64,000 nucleotides of DNA from Pengzhenrongella frigida (lineage in GTDB: Bacteria; Actinomycetota; Actinomycetes; Actinomycetales; Cellulomonadaceae). The notes under the pieces were generated by a model. It made no database searches, was not told the origin of the DNA, and was given only the letters and a program-made list of their open reading frames with translations. This document shows, piece after piece, positions 27,001-37,567 of the stretch. The position numbers and the translations under genes are program-made. How positions within the stretch are numbered: the first letter of the stretch is position 1; the number at the start of each line of letters is the position of its first letter. The stretch spans positions 62,001 to 126,000 of the forward strand of contig NZ_SDWW01000002.1 in the NCBI RefSeq assembly GCF_004168625.1. Reading direction: 5' to 3'.

Positions 27001-27822
27001 ATGGACGTTCTGACAGCTGTCGCTCCCGTGTTCGGCACCAACTGCTACATCGTCGTGGCCGACGACGGCGTCTCGTGCGTGGTGGTCGACGTCGGCGCCG
27101 GGGTCGAGTCCCGGGTGCGCGCGATCGTGGCCGAACGGGGCCTGGTCCCGGTCGCGGTGCTCGCCACGCACGGGCACGTCGACCACACCTGGGGTGCCGC
27201 GGAGGTCTCCGCGGCGTTCGGGGTGCCGCTGCGGCTGCACGCGGCCGACGCCTACCGGCTCGCGGACCCGTTCGGCACGCTCGGGCTCGGCAGCGCCGGG
27301 CACGACGACGCCGGCCCGCTTGCCCAGGCCCTCACGGCGGTGGGCCTGCCGCCCGGCTCGTACCGGACCCCGGCCCGGGTCGAGACGTTCGGGCAGGTGC
27401 GCAGCGGTGCGGGTGACGACCAGGTGCCCGGCCGCCCCGGTCCGCTCGAGGGCACGACCCTCGACCTCGGCGGACTGCTGTTCGCCGGCGCGCCCCTCGC
27501 GGTCCTGTACGCCCCAGGTCACACGGCCGGCGCGTCGTTGTTCCTGTTCGACGGCGTCCCGGCCTCGGCCGACGGGTTCTCGTTCGTCCCGGGGGAGGAG
27601 TCCCTGCTCACCGGTGCCACCCGGACCGCTCTGACCGGTGACGTGCTCTTCGCCGGCTCGATCGGACGCACGGACCTGCCGGGCGGGGACAACCCGTCGA
27701 TGGGCCACACCCTGGGTGAGCTCGTGGCCGCGATCGACCCCGCGACGCTGCTGCTGCCGGGGCACGGACCGGCGACCCGGATGGACCTGGAACTGAGGCG
27801 GAACCCCTACCTGGCAGGATGA
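27001..27822 (+). CDS. MBL-fold metallo-hydrolase (glyoxalase II-like)
   Basis: 273-residue metallo-beta-lactamase-fold hydrolase. The metal motif THGHVDHTWG (HxHxDH) lies near residues 57-62, a second His in YAPGHTAGA, the bridging Asp in GDVLFAGSIGR, and the last His in LLPGHGPAT. These fit the glyoxalase II/rhodanese-associated hydrolase subgroup, but actinobacteria lack glutathione, so the true thioester substrate is unknown. It is 6 bases upstream of hisS, an arrangement conserved in actinobacteria. Confidence 0.88.
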   Translation: MDVLTAVAPVFGTNCYIVVADDGVSCVVVDVGAGVESRVRAIVAERGLVPVAVLATHGHVDHTWGAAEVSAAFGVPLRLHAADAYRLADPFGTLGLGSAGHDDAGPLAQALTAVGLPPGSYRTPARVETFGQVRSGAGDDQVPGRPGPLEGTTLDLGGLLFAGAPLAVLYAPGHTAGASLFLFDGVPASADGFSFVPGEESLLTGATRTALTGDVLFAGSIGRTDLPGGDNPSMGHTLGELVAAIDPATLLLPGHGPATRMDLELRRNPYLAG

Positions 27823-27828
27823 GGCCTC

Positions 27829-29256
27829 ATGGCCAGACCCACCCCCCTGTCAGGTTTCCCCGAGTGGCTGCCCGCGGGTCGCACCGTCGAGCAGCACATC
27901 CTCGATGCGCTGCGGCGCACCTTCGAGCTCCACGGCTTCGCCGGGATCGAGACGCGCGCGGTCGAGCCGCTCGACCAGCTGCTGCGCAAGGGTGAGACCT
28001 CGAAGGAGGTCTACGTGCTGCGCCGCTTGCAGGAGGCGCCGACGGCGACCGACCCGGGGGCCTCGCCGTCGGGCACGGAACAGGGCGCCGAGAGCGACCA
28101 CCAGCTCGGGCTGCACTTCGACCTGACCGTCCCGTTCGCGCGGTACGTCCTGGAGAACGCCGGGCACCTCGCGTTCCCGTTCAAGCGGTACCAGATCCAG
28201 AAGGTGTGGCGCGGTGAGCGGCCCCAGGACGGGCGGTTCCGCGAGTTCGTCCAGGCCGACATCGACGTCGTGGGCGCCGGAGCGCTGCCCTACCACTACG
28301 AGGTCGAGCTGCCGTTGGTGATCGCCGAGGCGCTCGGCTCGCTCGCCTCGATCGGGGTGCCGCCCGTGCGCATCCTGGTGAACAACCGCAAGGTCGCCGA
28401 GGGGTTCTACCGCGGGCTCGGCCTCGACGACATCGACGGCGTGCTGCGGGGCATCGACAAGCTCGACAAGATCGGGCCGGTCGCGGTCGCCGCCGCCCTG
28501 GTGGCCGAGACCGGCGCCACCGCCGAGCAGGCGGCGGCCTGCCTCGAGCTCGCGGCCATCTCGGGTTCGGACTCGACCGTCGTGGACCGCGTGCGTGCGC
28601 TCGCCGAGCGGCACTCGATCACCTCCGAGCTGCTCGAGACCGGCCTCGGCGAGCTCGGCGCCCTCGTGGCCGCCGCGGCTGAGCGGGCTCCCGGCGTCGT
28701 GGTCGCCGACCTGAAGATCGCGCGTGGGCTCGACTACTACACGGGGTCGGTCTACGAGACGGTGCTCGTCGGGCACGAGCAGCTCGGGTCGATCTGCTCG
28801 GGCGGGCGGTACGACACGCTGGCGTCCGACGGGACGACGACGTATCCGGGCGTGGGCCTGTCGATCGGGGTCTCGCGGCTGGTGTCCCGGCTGCTCGGTG
28901 CGGACCTGGTGCGCGCGTCGCGGTCGGTGCCCAGCGCCGTCGTCGTCGCGGTGACCTCCGAGGAGACCCGCGCGGTCTCCGACCGGATCGCCGCCGCGCT
29001 GCGGGCACGCGGGATCCCGGTCGAGGTCGCCCCGAGCGCGGCCAAGTTCGGCAAGCAGATCAAGTACGCGGACCGGCGCGGGGTGCCGTTCGTGTGGTTC
29101 CCCGGCTCGGCCGCATCCGTCGCGGACGACGGCACGCCGGAGCCGGCCAAGCCCGACCAGGTCAAGGACATCCGGTCCGGCGACCAGGTCGAGGCCGACG
29201 CGGCGACCTGGGCGCCGCCCGCCGAGGACCTCTGGCCGCGGGTGCAGGCGGTCTGA
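27829..29256 (+). CDS. hisS: Histidyl-tRNA synthetase
   Basis: Charges tRNA-His. 475 residues, class II: motif 1 region near the N terminus (FELHGFAGIETRAVEPLDQLL), motif 2 (YQIQKVWRGERPQDGRFREFVQADIDVVG), the His-binding ARGLDYYTGSVYE, motif 3 (SICSGGRYDTL ... GVGLSIGVSRL) and an anticodon-binding domain. A Gly/Ser/Pro-rich insert near residues 70-88, where the protein reads DPGASPSGTEQGAES, is longer than in E. coli HisRS (424 residues). ATG start 6 bases after the MBL gene. Confidence 0.94.
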   Translation: MARPTPLSGFPEWLPAGRTVEQHILDALRRTFELHGFAGIETRAVEPLDQLLRKGETSKEVYVLRRLQEAPTATDPGASPSGTEQGAESDHQLGLHFDLTVPFARYVLENAGHLAFPFKRYQIQKVWRGERPQDGRFREFVQADIDVVGAGALPYHYEVELPLVIAEALGSLASIGVPPVRILVNNRKVAEGFYRGLGLDDIDGVLRGIDKLDKIGPVAVAAALVAETGATAEQAAACLELAAISGSDSTVVDRVRALAERHSITSELLETGLGELGALVAAAAERAPGVVVADLKIARGLDYYTGSVYETVLVGHEQLGSICSGGRYDTLASDGTTTYPGVGLSIGVSRLVSRLLGADLVRASRSVPSAVVVAVTSEETRAVSDRIAAALRARGIPVEVAPSAAKFGKQIKYADRRGVPFVWFPGSAASVADDGTPEPAKPDQVKDIRSGDQVEADAATWAPPAEDLWPRVQAV

Positions 29257-29274
29257 GCGGGCGGAACTAGTCGA

Positions 29275-29841
29275 CTACTCGACGAGGACGACCGGGCGTT
29301 CGAAGACGAGCTCGAGCCCGTCCTCGTCGTCCCACTGTTCACCGACCTGGACGAAGCCGGCCCGCTGGACCAGCGCGAGCGAGGCAGCGTTGGTCGGGGA
29401 GATGCTCGCGCGCACGATCCGGACGTTCGCCTCGCGAGCGGCCTCGGCGAGCAGCGCCGCGACGATCCCGTGCCCGTACCCGCGGCCGCGCAGGGCGGGC
29501 ACGACCGTGTAGCCGATCTCGATCGTGCCGGCGTCGGGCGGACCGTGGAAGCCGGCGTGCCCGACGACGAGGCTCGGGGCGGCGGCGTCGTCGGGCGCGA
29601 CCGCGACGGCCGCCCGCACGTACCAGTGCGCGGAGTCGGGGTCGGCCTCGATCTGATGCAGCCGCCACCGCCACAGCCAGCCCTCGGTCGTGAAGAACTC
29701 CGGCATCCGGGCGCCGACGAGGTCGCTCGCCGTCGCGAGGTCGAGCCGGTACAGCGCCCGCAGGGCCAGGGCGGACAGCACGCGGAGCTCGATCGCCGGC
29801 GGCGGGCCTGCGGGGGTGGGCGGCGTTGGGTCGTCAGGCAT
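29275..29841 (-). CDS. GNAT-family N-acetyltransferase
   Basis: 188-residue acetyltransferase, RimJ/RimL-like subgroup. The acetyl-CoA loop RGRGYGHGI and the preceding IEIGYTVVPA are clear, as is NAASLALVQRAGFVQVG near the C terminus. The ATG at 29841 is preferred over one 12 codons upstream because the extension is Arg-rich and lacks a ribosome binding site. Convergent with hisS and divergent from the GMC oxidoreductase. Substrate unknown. Confidence 0.8.
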   Translation of the reverse strand: MPDDPTPPTPAGPPPAIELRVLSALALRALYRLDLATASDLVGARMPEFFTTEGWLWRWRLHQIEADPDSAHWYVRAAVAVAPDDAAAPSLVVGHAGFHGPPDAGTIEIGYTVVPALRGRGYGHGIVAALLAEAAREANVRIVRASISPTNAASLALVQRAGFVQVGEQWDDEDGLELVFERPVVLVE

Positions 29842-29894
29842 CGCGCCATCATGCCGGGCGCGGCGTTGGGGCACCACGCCGAGGTCTGGTGTGT

Positions 29895-29906
29895 CAGCAT
29901 GCGCGG
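29895..29906 (+). promoter_or_regulatory. Possible leaderless promoter of the GMC oxidoreductase gene
   Basis: CAGCAT (29895-29900) ends 6 bases before the ATG at 29907; no ribosome binding site is present. Confidence 0.35.
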
Positions 29907-31664
29907 ATGGTCGACGTCGCCCCGCCCCCCGAAGACAGCCCGCGCGACTACGACGTGGTCGTCGTCGGGTCGGGATTCGGCGGGTCGGTCGCCGCGCTGC
30001 GCCTGACCGAGAAGGGCTACCGGGTGGCCGTCCTCGAGGCCGGGCGTCGGTTCGCGGACCACGAGTTCGCGTCGTCGTGGCATCTGCGCACGTTCTTGTG
30101 GGCGCCCGCGCTCGGGTGCTACGGGATCCAGCGCATCCACCTGCTCAAGGACTCCCTGATCCTCGCCGGCGCGGGGGTGGGCGGCGGCTCGCTCGTGTAC
30201 GCGAACACGCTCTACCGGCCGCTGCGGCCGTTCTTCGCCGATCCGCAATGGTCGGCGATCACCGACTGGGCCTCCGAGCTCGCCCCGCACTACGACCAGG
30301 CCGAGCGGATGCTCGGGGTCACGACGAACCCGACGACGACGCCCGCGGACCGGTTGATGCTCACCGTGGCCGGCCAGATGGGCTGCGCAGACACGTTCAA
30401 GCCCGCCGAGGTCGGGGTGCTGTTCGGCGAGCCGGGCGTGACCGTGGCCGATCCGTTCTTCGGCGGCGCCGGACCGGTCCGGACCGGGTGCACCGAGTGC
30501 GGGGAGTGCATGACCGGGTGCCGCGTCGGGGCCAAGAACACGATGACCAAGAACTACCTCCACCTGGCCGAGCGGGCCGGTGCACGGGTCGTGCCGATGA
30601 CCACGGTCACGGAGCTGGTGCCGCGGCCCGGCGGCGGGTGGACCGTCGTGTCGCGCGGCACGGGTCCGGGCGGCCGGCGCGTGCGGACGGTCTGGGGCGC
30701 CGACCAGGTGGTCGTGGCCGCCGGGACGTACGGGACCCAGACGCTGCTGCACCGGATGCGTGCGTCGGGCCGGCTGCCCCGGCTCTCGGCGCGGCTCGGC
30801 GAGCTCACGCGCACGAACTCGGAGGCGCTGCTGGGGGCCAGTGCGCCCCGGGTCGACCCTGCGCGGGACCTCAGCCGGGGCGTGGCGATCAGCTCGTCGT
30901 TCTTCACCGACCCCACCACCCACATCGAACCGGTGCGGTACGGCAAGGGCTCCAACGCGATGGCGCTGCTGCAGACGGTCCTGACGGTCGGGGCGCCGGG
31001 TTCGGTGCGCTGGCGCGCGATCGCGGGGGAGTACGCGCGGCAGCTGCGCCGCCGACCGGTGGCGACCGTGCGGGCGCTGGTGCCGTACCGGTGGAGCGAG
31101 CGGACGACGATCGCGCTCGTGATGCAGGCGCTCGACAACTCGCTCACGACCTCGCTCGCCGAGCAGGGCCCGCGGCTGAGCCGGTTCCTGCCCGTGCGCC
31201 TGCGTCGGCCGCGTGGCACCGGGCGGCTGACGAGCCGGCAGGGGCGGGGCGAGCCGAACCCGACCTGGATCCCGGCCGGGCACCGGGTGGCCCGCCTCAT
31301 GGCGGACGAGCTCGACGGCGTGCCGGGCGGCAGCTGGGGCGACCTGGTCAACATGCCGATGACGGCGCACTTCATCGGGGGCTGCCCGATCGGCGCCACG
31401 CCCGACGACGGCGTCCTCGACCCGTACCAGCGCGTGCACGGCTACCCGACGCTGCATGTGCTCGACGGCGCCGCGATCACGGCGAACCTCGGCGTCAACC
31501 CGTCCCTGACGATCACCGCGCAGGCGGAGCGGGCCGTGTCGCTGTGGCCGAATGCCGGGGAGGCCGATCCCCGGCCCGAGCAGGGGGCGGGCTACCGGCG
31601 GCTCGTTCCCGTCCGACCGCGCCGACCCGTCGTCCCGCGCGGCGCACCGGGCGAGCTGCGCTGA
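29907..31664 (+). CDS. GMC-family FAD-dependent oxidoreductase (cholesterol-oxidase-like)
   Basis: 585-residue flavoprotein. The N-terminal Rossmann motif VVVVGSGFGGSVAALRL binds FAD; GAGVGGGSLVYANTLY is the second FAD contact, and the C-terminal GGCPIGATPDDGVLDP ... ANLGVNPSLTI is typical of the group around M. tuberculosis ChoD (Rv3409c). A cluster C-x2-C-x2-C-x3-C at CTECGECMTGC near residue 198 resembles a ferredoxin-type iron-sulfur site and recurs in this subgroup. The substrate is unknown; oxidation of an alcohol on a polycyclic or lipid compound is a guess. The ATG at 29907 is used; the upstream frame extension overlaps the GNAT gene's 5' region. Confidence 0.85.
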   Translation: MVDVAPPPEDSPRDYDVVVVGSGFGGSVAALRLTEKGYRVAVLEAGRRFADHEFASSWHLRTFLWAPALGCYGIQRIHLLKDSLILAGAGVGGGSLVYANTLYRPLRPFFADPQWSAITDWASELAPHYDQAERMLGVTTNPTTTPADRLMLTVAGQMGCADTFKPAEVGVLFGEPGVTVADPFFGGAGPVRTGCTECGECMTGCRVGAKNTMTKNYLHLAERAGARVVPMTTVTELVPRPGGGWTVVSRGTGPGGRRVRTVWGADQVVVAAGTYGTQTLLHRMRASGRLPRLSARLGELTRTNSEALLGASAPRVDPARDLSRGVAISSSFFTDPTTHIEPVRYGKGSNAMALLQTVLTVGAPGSVRWRAIAGEYARQLRRRPVATVRALVPYRWSERTTIALVMQALDNSLTTSLAEQGPRLSRFLPVRLRRPRGTGRLTSRQGRGEPNPTWIPAGHRVARLMADELDGVPGGSWGDLVNMPMTAHFIGGCPIGATPDDGVLDPYQRVHGYPTLHVLDGAAITANLGVNPSLTITAQAERAVSLWPNAGEADPRPEQGAGYRRLVPVRPRRPVVPRGAPGELR

Positions 31665-31665
31665 C

Positions 31666-34437
31666 TCAGGGGGTGCGTACGCCCGAGGGCGTGGTCGGCC
31701 GGGCGCGGCCCGAGCGGCGGCGGGCGATCAGCTTGCCCAGCTCCCAGCCGACCAGCAGCACGAGCGCCGGGGCCGCGCCGAGGAGCCACTGACCGCCGGT
31801 GAGCGGGGTGGTCTCGAGCAGCGGCGGCAGGAAGGCGCCCTCGGCGATCAGGACCGCCAGGACGATCTCGGCGACGGCGGTGAGGTTGAGGGTCCCGTTG
31901 TCGAACGTCTCCGTGGTCAGGATGGATGCTCGTTCGTCGCGGCTCTCGAACGCGGCGACCACGAGCATCAGGGAGAAGGCGACGAGGCCCATGGTGCGGG
32001 CGATGGACGGTTGGTCGAAGCCGCTCTCGCCGACGACGATCAGCAGGTCGATGGCCATGGACATGAACAGCCCCGCCGCGGCGACCGTCGTGATCACCGC
32101 GGCGGACATGATCGACGACGACCGGGGCCGGGGGTGGCGCTTCATCAGCCCGGGCGTCTCCCTGTCCAGGCCCAGAGCGATCCCGACGGGCGCGGTGATG
32201 ACGAAGTTGATCCACAGGATCTGGCGGGCGGTGAAGGGCTGCCCGTCGGCGATGTTGAGCAGGCTGGCCAGCAGGAAGGTCACGACGTAGGTGACGAGGG
32301 CGACCAGCATGAAGCGGATGTACTTGAGCATGTTGTCGTAGAGCTTGCGACCCTGCGACACCGCGCGCACGATCGTGGCGAAGTTGTCGTCGGTGAGGAT
32401 CATGCGACCGGCGTTCTTGGCGACCTGGGTGCCGGTGCCCATCGCGATGCCGATGTCGGCGGCCTTGATGGCGGGGGCGTCGTTCACCCCGTCGCCGGTC
32501 ATGGCCACCACGTCCCCGGCCTGGCGCAGGGTCTGGACCATGAGCACCTTGTGCTCGGGGGCGACCCGTCCGACCACGCCGATGGCGTCGATGCGCTCGA
32601 GCCGTTCCGCCTCCGACATCGCCGCGAGCTCGGTCCCCAGGATCGCCTCCCCGGGGATGCCGAGCTGTCTGGCGATGGCCGCGCCGGTGACCACGTCGTC
32701 CCCGGTGACCATCCGGACGCGGATGTTGGCGTCCTGGGCGGCCCGGACGGCGTCCAGGGACTCCGGCCTCGGGGGGTCCATCATCCCGACGATCGCCGTC
32801 AGCTGCAGCCCCTGGACCATCGAGAGCAGGTCGCCGTCGGGCGTGAAGTCCTGGGGCTTGAGGTCTTTCGTCGCGGCGGCCATGATGCGCAGGCCCTTGT
32901 CGCCGAGGCGGGCCATCTCCTGGCCGGACCGGGTGTTCAGCTCGTCGCCCCACGGCACGCTCCGGCCCTTCGACAGGGCCGAGGTGGCCCGACCGATCAC
33001 GGCCGGGGCCGCACCCTTGACGAAGACCCGCACGACGGCGTTGCCCTCGTCGTCCGTCGCCTCGCAGAAGACGGCCATGAGCTTGTAGGTCGGGTCGAAC
33101 GGCAGGGTCGCGAGCCGCGGGTACGCGGCCTGGGTGCCCTCGAGGTCGAGCTTGACCTTGTGGCCGAGCACGAGGAGCGCCCCCTCGGTCGGATCGCCCA
33201 CGACCTTGCCGTCGACGAGCCTGGCGTCGTTGGACAGCACGAACGGCAGGATCGCCGGCTCGATCGTGTGCGAGCTCCCGGCGGTGTGGTGCACCTCGCC
33301 GTCCAGGCTGTAGCCCCGCCCGGTGATCGAGTAGCGGTCCGTCGGGTCGATCACCTCGACGACTGTGACCTGGTTCATGGTGAGGGTGCCGGTCTTGTCG
33401 GAGTTGATCGCCGACGTCGATCCGAGGGTCTCCACCGAGTCGAGGCTCTTGACGACAGCACCGTTGGCAGCCAGCTCCCGCGACCCGCTGGACAGGATCA
33501 CCTGCAGCACGGTCGGCATGGCCATCGGCACCGCCGCCAGGGCCAGCGCGATGGCCGTGGTGAAGATGACCTGGGTCGACTCCCCGCGCGAGATGCCCAG
33601 GGCGAACATGATCGCGATGGTCAGCCCGGCCGCGCCCGCGATCCACAGGGTGAGCGTGTCGAGCTGCTGGGTCAGCGGGGTCTTCACGGTGGGCTCGGAC
33701 TTCAGCATGCCGGAGATGCTTCCCACCGCGGTGTCGGCACCCGTGCCGGTGATGATCATGACGCCGCCGCCGTGCGTGACGGGGGTGTTCATGAACGCCA
33801 TGTTCGACTGGTCGCCCAGCACCGGGTTGTCGTCGGCGATCGGGTCGGCGCTCTTCGAGGCGGGCACGCTCTCACCCGTCAGCGCGGACTCGTCGATCTG
33901 CAGCGAGGTGGCCTCGATCAGGCGGCCGTCCGCGCACACGTCGTCGCCCGCGGCGAGCAGGACCACATCGCCGACGACGACCTGGTCGGCATCGACGGTG
34001 ACCTCGGACCCGTCCCGGCGGACCCGGGCGCTGGTCTTGAGCATCGACTGCAGCGCGTTCATGGCGCTCTCGGCCTTGCCCTGCTGCCGCATCCCGCCGA
34101 GAGCGTTCAGGGCGGTGATCGCCAGCACCGCCACCCCGGTGGTGAACTGACCGATCAGGATCGAGGCGATCGCCGCCCCCACGAGGATGATCTGCATGTA
34201 CGACGTGTACTGGGCGAAGAACTGGTGCCACGGTGGCGGCGCCTTCTCGGCCGGGAGCGCGTTCGGGCCGTTCCTGGCGAGCAGCTCCGCGGCCCTGGCC
34301 GCCGACAGGCCCGTGGCCGGATCGACCGCCAGCCGGTGCGCGACCTCGTCGGGCGCGAGGGCGTACCACCGCGCGCCCTGGGGGGTGGAGTCTGCCGATG
34401 CAGCCGGCGTGCCCGGAGTCACGGTCTTCTCGGTCAT
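31666..34437 (-). CDS. P-type cation-transporting ATPase
   Basis: 923-residue membrane ATPase that pumps a cation across the cytoplasmic membrane. It has the cation-ATPase N-terminal domain, the actuator motif TGES (187-190), the phosphorylation motif DKTGTLT (Asp347), a nucleotide-binding domain, the hinge TGDGVND, and about ten membrane helices. The ion-site helix 4 reads PMAMP (304-308), not the PEGLP of Ca2+ pumps or CPC of heavy-metal pumps; PxAMP is the pattern of proton ATPases. Overall similarity is nevertheless to the P2-type (CtpF/Ca2+-like) proteins, so the ion is uncertain. Convergent with the GMC gene, one base apart. Confidence 0.9.
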   Translation of the reverse strand: MTEKTVTPGTPAASADSTPQGARWYALAPDEVAHRLAVDPATGLSAARAAELLARNGPNALPAEKAPPPWHQFFAQYTSYMQIILVGAAIASILIGQFTTGVAVLAITALNALGGMRQQGKAESAMNALQSMLKTSARVRRDGSEVTVDADQVVVGDVVLLAAGDDVCADGRLIEATSLQIDESALTGESVPASKSADPIADDNPVLGDQSNMAFMNTPVTHGGGVMIITGTGADTAVGSISGMLKSEPTVKTPLTQQLDTLTLWIAGAAGLTIAIMFALGISRGESTQVIFTTAIALALAAVPMAMPTVLQVILSSGSRELAANGAVVKSLDSVETLGSTSAINSDKTGTLTMNQVTVVEVIDPTDRYSITGRGYSLDGEVHHTAGSSHTIEPAILPFVLSNDARLVDGKVVGDPTEGALLVLGHKVKLDLEGTQAAYPRLATLPFDPTYKLMAVFCEATDDEGNAVVRVFVKGAAPAVIGRATSALSKGRSVPWGDELNTRSGQEMARLGDKGLRIMAAATKDLKPQDFTPDGDLLSMVQGLQLTAIVGMMDPPRPESLDAVRAAQDANIRVRMVTGDDVVTGAAIARQLGIPGEAILGTELAAMSEAERLERIDAIGVVGRVAPEHKVLMVQTLRQAGDVVAMTGDGVNDAPAIKAADIGIAMGTGTQVAKNAGRMILTDDNFATIVRAVSQGRKLYDNMLKYIRFMLVALVTYVVTFLLASLLNIADGQPFTARQILWINFVITAPVGIALGLDRETPGLMKRHPRPRSSSIMSAAVITTVAAAGLFMSMAIDLLIVVGESGFDQPSIARTMGLVAFSLMLVVAAFESRDERASILTTETFDNGTLNLTAVAEIVLAVLIAEGAFLPPLLETTPLTGGQWLLGAAPALVLLVGWELGKLIARRRSGRARPTTPSGVRTP

Positions 34438-34667
34438 CGCACGTCCCTTTCCTCCGCGCCCGGGGGCGAGGTGTCACTGGCCCCTGTCGATGCTCTGCCG
34501 TCCCTTGCCGCGACGTCGCCACGACGTCGTGAGATGCGCAGGCGTGCGGCGTCGAGGCGGCGGGCAGGACCGACCCTTGCAACGACCCGACGGACGGCGG
34601 TAGAGGCGAACGGCCCGGTTGTCGAGCCTCGCCGCCACCGGTCCGCCCGGGCCGGGGCGTCTGCGAC

Positions 34668-34673
34668 TAAGAT
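34668..34673 (+). promoter_or_regulatory. Likely -10 element of aspS
   Basis: TAAGAT, identical to the hexamer before rpsD, lies 48 bases upstream of the aspS start within the 284-base gap between the ATPase and aspS. The rest of that gap shows no gene and no clear -35. Confidence 0.5.
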
Positions 34674-34721
34674 CGCCGGGGCGCTGGACCCGCGCCGACC
34701 ACCCCCGGAAGGATCTCCTCC

Positions 34722-36512
<1,791 letters not shown>

Positions 36513-36520
36513 CGCACACC

Positions 36521-36603
36521 TGACGCGGGCACACCCGACGCGGGGACACCCGACGCGGGGACACCCGACGCGGGGACACCCGACGCGGGGACACCCGACG
36601 CGG
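36521..36603. repeat. 15-bp tandem repeat after aspS
   Basis: Unit CGACGCGGGGACACC: one variant copy (36521-36535), four exact copies (36536-36595) and a partial copy (36596-36603); 36511-36520 looks like a decayed unit. It starts 8 bases after the aspS stop. The unit is a multiple of three, so both strands show spurious repetitive reading frames. No stem-loop dominates it. Confidence 0.9.
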
Positions 36604-36754
36604 CCCGGACCGATCTCATCCGGGCCGCACCGGGCCGCACCGGGCCGCGCATCGGAGGATCCCGGTGCTGACAGCCGCGCGTGGGGCTGGTGAGTCCCGG
36701 TGATGCTGGCGGGACGCCCCAGGGGCCCCAGCAGCACCGCGCGTCACGGGCGCG

Positions 36755-36850
36755 GCTGTCCGCACCGGGAGGTCGTCAGCTGTCCGCACCGGGAGGTCGT
36801 CAGCTATCGGCACCGGGAGGTCGGCGGCTGTCGGCACCGGGAGGGCGGCG
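36755..36850. repeat. 24-bp tandem repeat before the FMN reductase end
   Basis: Four copies of a 24-base unit containing CACCGGGAGGTCG (36755, 36779, 36803, 36827); the first two are identical, the last two differ by a few bases. It ends 28 bases from the stop of the minus-strand FMN reductase gene. With the 15-bp array it fills most of the 366-base convergent gap between aspS and that gene; I see no gene in the gap. Confidence 0.9.
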
Positions 36851-36878
36851 TGGAGCCGGTTGCGGGTGGCCTGGGAGG

Positions 36879-37532
36879 CTACGGGTGGCCCAGGAGGTCG
36901 GTGAAGGAGGGGGCGTCCGCGTACGGGTCTGCGGGGGCGGCGTGCGGTTGGGCTGCGGCCATCTCCGCGAGCTCGCGGCCGGCGCGCAGGATGCGGCTGT
37001 GCAGGGCGTTCCGATCGGTGCTCGCGGCCCGGGAGCCGCGGTCGGCCGGGGCATCGGCCGGGCCCGACCAGTCGTCGGTCGCAGCGAACACCGACGTGCG
37101 GGCGACGTCCGCGTGCAGGTAGGTGAACAGCGGGCGCATCGAGTACTCGAGCGCGAGCGAGTGCCGCGGCGTCCCGCCGGTCGCCCCGAGCAGCACGGGC
37201 ATGCCCTCCAGGGAGTCCTTGTCCAGGATGTCGACGAACGTCTTGAAGAGCCCCGAGTAGGACGTGGTGAACACCGGCGTGACGGCGATCAGGCCGTCGG
37301 CGCCGGTCACCGCGGTCAGCAGGCCGCGCAGGTCGCCGCTGGGGAAGCCGGTGAGCAGGTTATTGATCAGCTCGTGTGCCACGTCCCGCAGCTCGAACGT
37401 CTTGACCGTGGCGGACAGCCCGCGCGCGCCGAGCTCGGCGACCGTCGCCTCCGCGAGCCGGTCGGCCAGCATGCGGGTCGACGACGGCTGCGACAGGCCC
37501 GCGGAGATCACGGCGATGGTGCGGTCACTCAT
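36879..37532 (-). CDS. NAD(P)H-dependent FMN reductase (CE1759-type)
   Basis: 217-residue flavodoxin-fold reductase expected to supply reduced FMN. The N-terminal ISAGLSQPSSTRMLADRLA is the FMN-phosphate loop, GADGLIAVTPVFTTSYSGLFKTFVDIL the flavin-contacting segment, and PVLLGATGGTPRHSLALEYSMRPLFTYL follows as in the NAD(P)H:FMN reductase family. The start is an ATG. It lies directly downstream of the flavin-dependent monooxygenase gene on the same strand (35-base gap); the pair is a known two-component arrangement in corynebacteria-related genomes. Confidence 0.85.
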   Translation of the reverse strand: MSDRTIAVISAGLSQPSSTRMLADRLAEATVAELGARGLSATVKTFELRDVAHELINNLLTGFPSGDLRGLLTAVTGADGLIAVTPVFTTSYSGLFKTFVDILDKDSLEGMPVLLGATGGTPRHSLALEYSMRPLFTYLHADVARTSVFAATDDWSGPADAPADRGSRAASTDRNALHSRILRAGRELAEMAAAQPHAAPADPYADAPSFTDLLGHP

Positions 37533-37567
37533 GGGTTCCTCGGTTCGTCAGGGTGCGGTGGTGGGGG

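Noticed and set aside
36616-36837. Minus-strand frame with repeated ADDLPVRT-like units
   Set aside because: Produced by the 24-bp DNA repeat in frame; no start signal and no conserved part outside the repeat.
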